Assembly: GCA_016935935.1 (NCBI GenBank)
Contig: JAFGPZ010000259.1
Span: forward strand, 1-27,263
Reading direction: 5' to 3'
Length of the DNA: 27,263 nt
DNA from: Deltaproteobacteria bacterium
GTDB taxonomy: Bacteria; Desulfobacterota; Syntrophia; Syntrophales; UBA2210
The notes under the pieces are model-generated. The model saw only the letters and a list, made by a program, of their open reading frames with translations, had not been told where the DNA came from and searched no databases. How positions within the stretch are numbered: the stretch's first letter is position 1; each line of letters starts with the position of its first letter. Shown here in pieces: positions 21,790 to 27,263 of the stretch. The position numbers were made by a program, and so were the translations under genes.

Positions 21790-21963
21790 GTGGAAACGAG
21801 TAAAATCAAAGGATTGGTGAAATTAATAAAATTTCGAAATGGAAAATTGAGAGTTGTAGATTATGGCATTCCTGGTAAAGAGGCTGCTTACATCGCCTTA
21901 GGATACATCGTCCAAAGTTCTCAATTTTCAAGCAGGAAAGCCAAGACCGTAGGGTCTCGGTGA
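21790..21963 (+). CDS. Hypothetical 57-residue basic protein (GTG start)
   Basis: Unrecognised. GTG at 21790 follows AAGGAGGAAGAAT; an out-of-frame ATG one base earlier gives only ten residues. The product begins METSKIKGLVKLIKFRNGKL, continues RVVDYGIPGKEAAYIALGYI and ends with basic KAKTVGSR. A terminator follows at 21975, so this is a complete one-gene unit and the last gene before the CRISPR-side region. Confidence 0.55.
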   Translation: METSKIKGLVKLIKFRNGKLRVVDYGIPGKEAAYIALGYIVQSSQFSSRKAKTVGSR

Positions 21964-21974
21964 AACGCTATTTT

Positions 21975-22013
21975 AAAAGCCCGTGGCATAAATAAAAGCC
22001 ACGGGTTTTTTTT
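21975..22013 (+). terminator. Intrinsic terminator
   Basis: AAAAGCCCGTGGC pairs with GCCACGGG plus T8 around a 10-base loop. It is the strongest transcription barrier between the conjugative part and the CRISPR part. Confidence 0.9.
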
Positions 22014-22095
22014 ATTTCTAAGATAAATATTATTATTTCGGTTTATCTCCAAAAAAGTTGCAGATGAAACTGCCGGATAAGGCCCAACTGATTAA

Positions 22096-22197
22096 TATCA
22101 AAGTTATTATGGAGATCTTGTCATTCAAAAAATCCGTGCTAAACGTTCGAGAGATTTAGAAGATATTAGAGTAAAAGTTACTGATCGAGAAATTTAA
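22096..22197 (+). pseudogene. Remnant of a nucleotidyltransferase-type protein C-terminus
   Basis: An open stretch without a start codon reads GDLVIQKIRAKRSRDLEDIR then VKVTDREI and a stop. DLV.QK..A.R..DLEDIR is typical of the C-terminal part of AbiEii/MNT-like or DUF6036 nucleotidyltransferases. A stop lies just upstream, so only a fragment survives. Assignment is by motif memory. Confidence 0.4.
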
Positions 22198-22234
22198 GAT
22201 TTTCCGAAGCAATTTCTGCAAAATTTAGAAAATT

Positions 22235-22284
22235 TTTGCAAAAATAGGTTTACAAAATATAATTATTGTGATATTTTGTAAACC
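22235..22284 (+). promoter_or_regulatory. Two overlapping promoters with a perfect palindromic operator
   Basis: GGTTTACAAAATAT (22247-22260) and ATATTTTGTAAACC (22271-22284) are perfect inverted repeats with a 10-base spacer. TTTGCA (22235) with TATAAT (22258), and TTTACA (22249) with TATTTT (22272), each give 17-base spacing. The palindrome covers both, which fits autoregulation by the HTH protein encoded 28 bases downstream. Direct TGCAAAA repeats lie just upstream. Confidence 0.75.
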
Positions 22285-22311
22285 AAATGAAAAAGAAGGG
22301 GGTAATGAATT

Positions 22312-23373
22312 ATGGGTAACCCCATAGGTAGCCGACTGAAAATCGCACGACAAAGGGCTGGTTTAAACATGCGTGATCTTGGGGAAAAAGCCGGAGTAAG
22401 CGCACAGGCGATCTCCAAATACGAACGGGGCATCAATGTGCCCGGTTCCGATGTGTTACTGCGCCTGTCAAAAGCATTGGATGTCAAGGTTGAGTATTTT
22501 TTCAGGACTACATCGATCACTTCGTTCGATCCCGTGTATCGGAAGAAATCACGATTAAAGTTCAAGGATGAACGGGCGATCACAGCGGAAATTCAGGACT
22601 GGCTGGAACGATACTTGGAAATCGAAACCCTCTATGATCTAGATGAATTATACGCCCTTCTGAAAAAGCAAAGGATAGCAAATGAAGAAGACCTGGAAGA
22701 AGCAGCCATATATCTCAGAAAAAAATGGTCGTTGGGACTGGCGCCGGTGGAAAACCTGATAGAAATTCTGGAAATGAACGGTATAAAAGTCGGCCGTATC
22801 AAGGGTCATAGTGATTTTGACAGCTGCACCTTTATCATGGATGATGCGCGACCTGTCATCGTTGTTAAAAAAGACATGCCAGGTGACCGGCAACGGTTCA
22901 GTCTTGCCCATGAGCTGGGGCATCTCATTTTAGACCTCCCCGAATCGATGAACAGCGAGAAGGCCGCCAACCGCTTTGCCGGTGCCTTCCTGGTTCCCAA
23001 AGATATAGTCTATGCCGAACTGGGGAAAAAAAGAAAAAGCCTTAATCCCTTTGAGCTTCACCTTTTAAAACACAAATATGGGCTCAGTATGCAGGGGTGG
23101 ATACACCGGGCGGAAGACCTCTCTGTAATTCCAAAGACGTCCGCCAAACGTGTCTTCGAACAGTTCCGCAGGGAAGGATGGCACCTGAAAGAACCGGGAG
23201 ATCAAATTATACCGGAAAAACCGGACCGTATGACCCGTTTGATTGTGCGAGCCCTCGAAGAAAACGTAATCTCAGCGTCCAAGGCATCCGAATTGTTGGG
23301 AAAATCTCTTGACGCGTTCTACGAACACGAAAGCAAGCGACATGGCAAATTCCCCGTCGATATTCGTAACTGA
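22312..23373 (+). CDS. XRE-family regulator fused to ImmA/IrrE metallopeptidase
   Basis: A 353-residue protein. Residues ~5-60 are a Cro/CI-type helix-turn-helix (RLKIARQRAGLNMRDLGEKA, GVSAQAISKYERG). The central part is an IrrE/ImmA zinc peptidase with RFSLAHELGHLIL (HExxH near residue 200) and NRFAGAFLVP. The C-terminal third carries another helix-turn-helix-like stretch (LEENVISASKASELLGKSL). Such proteins regulate mobile elements and toxin-antitoxin-like pairs; ImmA peptidases cleave repressors. GGGGG lies upstream of the ATG. It overlaps the PIN gene and binds, I infer, the palindrome at 22247. Confidence 0.88.
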   Translation: MGNPIGSRLKIARQRAGLNMRDLGEKAGVSAQAISKYERGINVPGSDVLLRLSKALDVKVEYFFRTTSITSFDPVYRKKSRLKFKDERAITAEIQDWLERYLEIETLYDLDELYALLKKQRIANEEDLEEAAIYLRKKWSLGLAPVENLIEILEMNGIKVGRIKGHSDFDSCTFIMDDARPVIVVKKDMPGDRQRFSLAHELGHLILDLPESMNSEKAANRFAGAFLVPKDIVYAELGKKRKSLNPFELHLLKHKYGLSMQGWIHRAEDLSVIPKTSAKRVFEQFRREGWHLKEPGDQIIPEKPDRMTRLIVRALEENVISASKASELLGKSLDAFYEHESKRHGKFPVDIRN

Positions 23374-23848
23374 CAGCAATATATGGATAGATGCACATCA
23401 CGGCAGAATAACCACGACTGTCTTCAAACTGCCATACCGGTTTATAACCACCGATTTTATCTATGAAGAACTGAAACAACCGGCAGGTGCCGACCTCATT
23501 TCACTGGGATTGGAAACGCAATCATTAGGCCCAGACCTCGTACTTGAAATGGTCGAAATGATTCAAAACTATCCTAGGCCCTCCCGCATTGATATTTCGG
23601 GTTTGGTCCTGGCACGGCACCTCAAAGTACCACTTTTGAGCGGCGACGGTGAGTTGAGAAAGGCCACAGGCCGCGAAGGGATCAAGCTTCACGGTACATT
23701 ATTTCTTCTGGATAAGATGGTGGAACACCGGCTCATCACACCGACAGAGGCGGCTCAGGCCTTAAGCCGAATGCTATTGTGCCGGAGCAGACTTCCGGAA
23801 AAGGAATGTACAAAGCGATTCGATGCGTGGGGAATGCTGAGAAAGTAA
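23342..23848 (+). CDS. PIN-domain protein, probable RNase partner of the XRE-ImmA gene
   Basis: A 168-residue protein. The PIN acidic residues appear in SIFVTDSNIWIDAHHG, then FIYEELKQP and LLSGDGELRKATGREG. PIN domains are metal-dependent RNases, mostly toxins. The ATG at 23342 overlaps the XRE-ImmA gene by 32 bases, so the two are translationally coupled, as in two-gene toxin-antitoxin pairs. A TTG at 23309 would be an alternative start. A toxin role is inferred from pairing, not shown. Confidence 0.75.
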   Translation: MANSPSIFVTDSNIWIDAHHGRITTTVFKLPYRFITTDFIYEELKQPAGADLISLGLETQSLGPDLVLEMVEMIQNYPRPSRIDISGLVLARHLKVPLLSGDGELRKATGREGIKLHGTLFLLDKMVEHRLITPTEAAQALSRMLLCRSRLPEKECTKRFDAWGMLRK

Positions 23849-23938
23849 AAATGGTCTAACACTTGTGTTCGGCACTCCCGGTAAAATAGACGTTTTCACA
23901 TCTTGAAATGCGATGAAATGTATTGGTAGGCGAAAACA

Positions 23939-24457
23939 TTGAATGAATCTTTCCGTTATGTCGCGCTTGATATTGAAACAACGGGCCTTTCACCTAGGAA
24001 AGGACACAGGATGATCGAGATCGGAGCGGTCGCAATCGAAGAAGGCTGTATGACCGAGGAATTCGAGAGTCTGGTCAGTGTTGAAAGAAAAATATCCCCC
24101 AAGGTCCAACGGATACACGGGATCTCCAATGACATGCTGATCAATCAGCCGAAGTTCGGGGACATATTTCCACGGCTCCAGTTTTTTCTGAAGGACAGCA
24201 TCATCATTGCCCATAACGCGTGGTTTGACATGGACTTTTTGAGGCGTGAGGCCGGACGTTTGTCAATGACATTAAACAATCGGTATATCTGCACCATGGA
24301 AATGAGCAAGAAGCGCTATCCCGGATTGCTCAATTACAAGCTTGATACGGTGTATCGACATTTATTTGGGGAAATCCCGCCGGATATTCGGAGACACCGG
24401 GCACTCGACGATGCCCGGATGGCGGCACGGATATGGATGGAAATGGTCAAACGATGA
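23939..24457 (+). CDS. DnaQ-like DEDDh 3'-5' exonuclease
   Basis: A 172-residue exonuclease. Exo I is ALDIETTGLSPRKG, Exo II is IAHNAWFDMDFLRREAG and Exo III is HRALDDARMAARIW: the full DEDDh set. It is a stand-alone domain without polymerase or helicase parts. The start is TTG with GGTAGG upstream. Its stop overlaps the cas3 start (ATGA), so it belongs to the cas operon. DnaQ-type exonucleases trim prespacers during CRISPR adaptation in other systems and are sometimes fused to Cas2; a similar job is likely here but inferred. Confidence 0.85.
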   Translation: MNESFRYVALDIETTGLSPRKGHRMIEIGAVAIEEGCMTEEFESLVSVERKISPKVQRIHGISNDMLINQPKFGDIFPRLQFFLKDSIIIAHNAWFDMDFLRREAGRLSMTLNNRYICTMEMSKKRYPGLLNYKLDTVYRHLFGEIPPDIRRHRALDDARMAARIWMEMVKR

Positions 24458-27114
24458 ACGATGAAATGAAAAGCTACTATAGATATTGGGGCAAGACAAG
24501 CACGTCCGAAGACGGGACTATTTCCTATCATCTTTTGCCGTACCATTGCCTTGATGTGGCGGCTGTTGTTGCTGCGTGGTGGGAAAGAAGCTTCTCCATC
24601 CGTCGATCTTTCTGCAATTTTGGTAATTTGAAAGATGAACAAATGAGGGCCTGGGTACTGTTCTTTGCAGCACTTCATGATTATGGAAAGTTCGATGTTC
24701 GTTTCCAACTTAGAGCGAAATCAGCATGGCGGTTCCTATACCCTAATGTGCGAAAAGGCATAACCCTTCCCTCTGAACATGACTGCAAACAATACTATCA
24801 CGGTGAAGCCGGACTTTTCTGGTTTATGCAAGATCACGGTGAATTTCTTGGAATCGATCCCGATAGGTCAATTACCGGACTAGACTTTCTCGACGAACCA
24901 AGTGAAGTCAATTCCGCAAGATGGTCATTATGGAAAGTATGGCTTGAAGCAGTAATGGGGCATCACGGACATATTAAGGCAGCTGAATATATATCCGACG
25001 CAAACTTGCCACCCATTTGCAATACCACATTTTCGGATATCGACAAAAAGGCAAGAAGAGACTGGCTTGCGCTACTGGAACGCATCTTTTTGAAACCGGT
25101 TGGCATCTCTTTAGAAGACAATCCTCCGCCGTGTTCACCGTTAATGGCAGGGTTCTGTTCAATCGCTGATTGGCTAGGCTCCCGATGTGATGAACAACTT
25201 TTCTCATTCCTTCAACATCCCCTTGATCTTGAGGAATATTTTGACAAACGTTACCGTATCGACGCTACCAAAATCCTCGAATATGCCGGCATGATATCAC
25301 ATCCGCATTCCTATTCGGGAATTGACGTTCTGCTTCCCTCAGATAACAGCCCCCGCTCTGTTCAGACCATGGTGGATCAGTTACCACTAAAGACTGGACT
25401 GTCCGTGGTTGAAGCGCCGACCGGCAGCGGAAAAACAGAGGCAGCATTGGCATATGCGTGGCGAATCATTGATGCAGGATTGGCTGATTCAATCGTTTTT
25501 GCCCTTCCAACGCAAGCTACGGCGAACGCAATGCTTGATCGGATTACGATTCTGGCAAAAAGACTTTTCAACGATCACCCCAACGTCGTACTTGCTCATG
25601 GCTTTGCCAAATTTAACAAGACTTTTGCCGATTTGAAACACAGGGCTCTCAAAGGATACGAGCAAGAAGATGGGTGGATTCAATGCGCCAAATGGCTTGC
25701 CGAGAGTCGAAAAAGGATATTTCTTGGTCAGATAGGAGTTTGTACAATAGACCAGGTTCTTATTTCGGTGTTGCCGGTAAGGCATCGCTTTGTCCGAGGG
25801 TTCGGACTGGGACGAAGCATTTTGATTGTCGATGAAGTACATGCCTATGACACTTATATGTATGGTTTGCTGGAAGAGGTCTTGAGACAACAAAAGTTGT
25901 CAGGCGGAACTGCGATACTCCTCTCCGCTACGCTTTCCACACGTCAGCTTCGTCAAATCTGCGCAGCATGGTCTGTACAATTGGATGTGCAAGAAATACA
26001 TATGCCTTATCCGCTGATAACCTGGACGAATGGAACGACAACAGAACATTTTGAACTTGATCCGTCGCAACATACAAGACAAATCTTTGTAAAAATGGAG
26101 CCGATTCGTCTTTCTCGGATGAAGCCGGACGAGGCGCTTTTGCTTCGTATTGTGCATGCTGCCGATGCTGGAGCGCATGTTGCCATAGTATGCAATCTTG
26201 TGGATGTAGCACAAGATGTGGTACGTACACTACGGAGCATGACCAGATTGCCGGTTGACCTTTTCCATGCCCGTTATTGTTACAGACACAGACAGGAAAA
26301 AGAATTGTCAGTAATAGAATGCTACGGGTCTGAAGAGAGAGGCAAGCCTGGACGGATTCTGGTAGCAACTCAGGTTGTCGAACAATCTTTGGATGTCGAT
26401 TTCGACTGGCTTATTACCCAACTTTGTCCCTTAGACCTTCTTTTCCAAAGGATGGGCAGGCTTCACCGGCATCGCCGTAAGCGCCCGTCAGGGTTTAAAA
26501 GACCGCTTTGCACTATCCTTTTACCCTTAAGTTATGACTATTATGGGCTACACGGGCTGATTTATTCCAATACCCGTGTCCTCTGGCGTACTACCGAGAT
26601 GTTATTACATGCACCTGACGGACAGATCGTGTTCCCCAATGCCTACCGCACATGGATAGAAAAAGTTTACCGCGATAGTGCCTGGGGAGAGGAACCAGAA
26701 GAAGTAGAACGAGGATATGAAAAATTTCAGTACGAAATAGAGGAATTACAACGTTACAAGGCCCGTTATATGGTGGATACGGCAATGAATCCTTGTGCCG
26801 ACACAGACGAGTTTGTGATGGCCGTTACGCGTGATGGTGATATGAATCTGGCAGTCGTGCCATTTTGTTTGACATCTCAGGGGACCATGTTGATGGATGG
26901 GACAATTCTGGAATCAGTAAACGAATATGACCGGCTCGAATGTCTGACACTCAATACTGTCGGCGTGCCAAAATCATGGAGGCGTTTCTTTGAAAATAAC
27001 GATGAAGGGCGGTGTTGGCTCGATATGAAAAGAGATGGTGAAGGCTTCAAGGGATTTTCTAAAGGAGCAACCTTTCGCTATCACAAAGACACGGGATTGG
27101 AGAAGGAAAAATGA
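24454..27114 (+). CDS. cas3: Type I-E CRISPR-associated nuclease-helicase Cas3
   Basis: An 886-residue protein of typical I-E length. The N-terminal HD nuclease has H31 (YHCLDVAAVV) and AALHDYGKFD (H75, D76). The SF2 helicase has Walker A APTGSGKTEAALAYAW near residue 320, DEVH in ILIVDEVHAYDTYM near 460, LLSATLS near 490 and QRMGRLHRHRRKRP near 664. The C-terminus ends GFKGFSKGATFRYHKDTG. Cas3 is recruited by Cascade and degrades target DNA. ATG 24454 overlaps the exonuclease stop; an earlier in-frame ATG at 24433 is possible. All key residues are intact. Confidence 0.95.
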   Translation: MNDEMKSYYRYWGKTSTSEDGTISYHLLPYHCLDVAAVVAAWWERSFSIRRSFCNFGNLKDEQMRAWVLFFAALHDYGKFDVRFQLRAKSAWRFLYPNVRKGITLPSEHDCKQYYHGEAGLFWFMQDHGEFLGIDPDRSITGLDFLDEPSEVNSARWSLWKVWLEAVMGHHGHIKAAEYISDANLPPICNTTFSDIDKKARRDWLALLERIFLKPVGISLEDNPPPCSPLMAGFCSIADWLGSRCDEQLFSFLQHPLDLEEYFDKRYRIDATKILEYAGMISHPHSYSGIDVLLPSDNSPRSVQTMVDQLPLKTGLSVVEAPTGSGKTEAALAYAWRIIDAGLADSIVFALPTQATANAMLDRITILAKRLFNDHPNVVLAHGFAKFNKTFADLKHRALKGYEQEDGWIQCAKWLAESRKRIFLGQIGVCTIDQVLISVLPVRHRFVRGFGLGRSILIVDEVHAYDTYMYGLLEEVLRQQKLSGGTAILLSATLSTRQLRQICAAWSVQLDVQEIHMPYPLITWTNGTTTEHFELDPSQHTRQIFVKMEPIRLSRMKPDEALLLRIVHAADAGAHVAIVCNLVDVAQDVVRTLRSMTRLPVDLFHARYCYRHRQEKELSVIECYGSEERGKPGRILVATQVVEQSLDVDFDWLITQLCPLDLLFQRMGRLHRHRRKRPSGFKRPLCTILLPLSYDYYGLHGLIYSNTRVLWRTTEMLLHAPDGQIVFPNAYRTWIEKVYRDSAWGEEPEEVERGYEKFQYEIEELQRYKARYMVDTAMNPCADTDEFVMAVTRDGDMNLAVVPFCLTSQGTMLMDGTILESVNEYDRLECLTLNTVGVPKSWRRFFENNDEGRCWLDMKRDGEGFKGFSKGATFRYHKDTGLEKEK

Positions 27115-27263
27115 ATTTATTGACCGAACAATGGATACCGGTCCGACCCCTAACAGGCGGCGGTTTGGAAAAGATTTCTCTTCGTGAACTCCTGTGTGGA
27201 GAAAAGAAATGGGAGATCTGCCTGCCGAGGGACGACATGGAACTGGCGGCAATGCAACTCTTG
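27111..27263 (+). CDS. casA: Cascade large subunit Cse1/CasA, start only
   Basis: Fifty-one codons up to the window edge. The product starts MNLLTEQWIPVRPLTGGG and continues ISLRELLCG, then WEICLPRDDMELAAMQLL. TEQWIPV and the D..E.AA.QLL pattern are the hallmarks of the Cse1/CasA N-terminus. ATG overlaps the cas3 stop (ATGA). The rest of Cascade, Cas1, Cas2 and the array must lie beyond 27263. Confidence 0.9.
   Translation, partial: MNLLTEQWIPVRPLTGGGLEKISLRELLCGEKKWEICLPRDDMELAAMQLL

Noticed and set aside
22014..27263. CRISPR array
   Set aside because: No regularly spaced direct repeats are present; only the exonuclease, cas3 and the start of cse1 are in the window, so the array must lie outside.
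1..27263. Insertion sequences, transposases, integrase or tRNA attachment site
   Set aside because: No transposase or integrase motifs, no terminal repeats with target duplications and no tRNA-like fold were found, so the plasmid versus integrated state cannot be decided.

Overview
The window looks like part of a large conjugative element (plasmid or integrative element) of a Gram-negative bacterium, running into the start of a type I-E CRISPR-Cas operon. Gram-negative is supported by a TraT-type outer-membrane lipoprotein, a periplasmic lytic transglycosylase and an HD-GYP protein. A Deltaproteobacterial-type host is only my impression from the overall protein mix and moderate GC; no rRNA, tRNA or housekeeping gene fixes the taxon.

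Layout. (1) 1-1300, minus strand: the front of a RhuM-family gene, a decayed AlbA/RecG-like fragment, and a small internally duplicated hypothetical protein. (2) 1300-1820: no gene; one hairpin, and one copy of a 34-nt element repeated at 7992. (3) 1820-9498, plus strand: a transfer-type operon with AIM24, HD-GYP, TPR, lytic transglycosylase, a NusA-like protein, a TraD/VirD4 coupling ATPase, an HD-domain TraI/MobH-like membrane protein, two further membrane proteins and a soluble protein. (4) 9499-10450: a mostly non-coding, structured region with a promoter, a predicted RNA of about 300 nt ending in a terminator, two tiny membrane-peptide genes, and a multibranched RNA abutting the next ribosome binding site. 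(5) 10451-21963: many small genes typical of a plasmid leading or maintenance region. They include a Cas4-like PD-(D/E)XK nuclease, a single-strand-annealing-type protein, SSB, TraT, a DnaN-like clamp, a DUF1599-type protein, an ArdC-type antirestriction protein, RadC, a macro-domain protein and about 18 short hypotheticals. Several are preceded by intrinsic-terminator-like or G/C-rich leader hairpins. (6) 22014-27263: a decayed nucleotidyltransferase tail, a palindromic operator with two overlapping promoters, XRE-ImmA and PIN genes, then a stand-alone DnaQ-like exonuclease, cas3 and the start of cse1/casA, joined by ATGA overlaps.

How the parts may fit: TraD and the TraI-like protein would move the element. 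Nuclease, annealing protein, SSB, clamp and RadC would handle incoming or replicating DNA. ArdC, TraT and perhaps the macro protein would protect it, and the CRISPR system would act against competitors. The most unusual signal is a shortened NusA-like protein encoded next to the coupling ATPase, in an element whose operons carry many terminator-like leaders. An element-specific antitermination or RNA-based control circuit is a testable hypothesis, not a demonstrated system. No CRISPR array, insertion sequence, tRNA or rRNA was seen.
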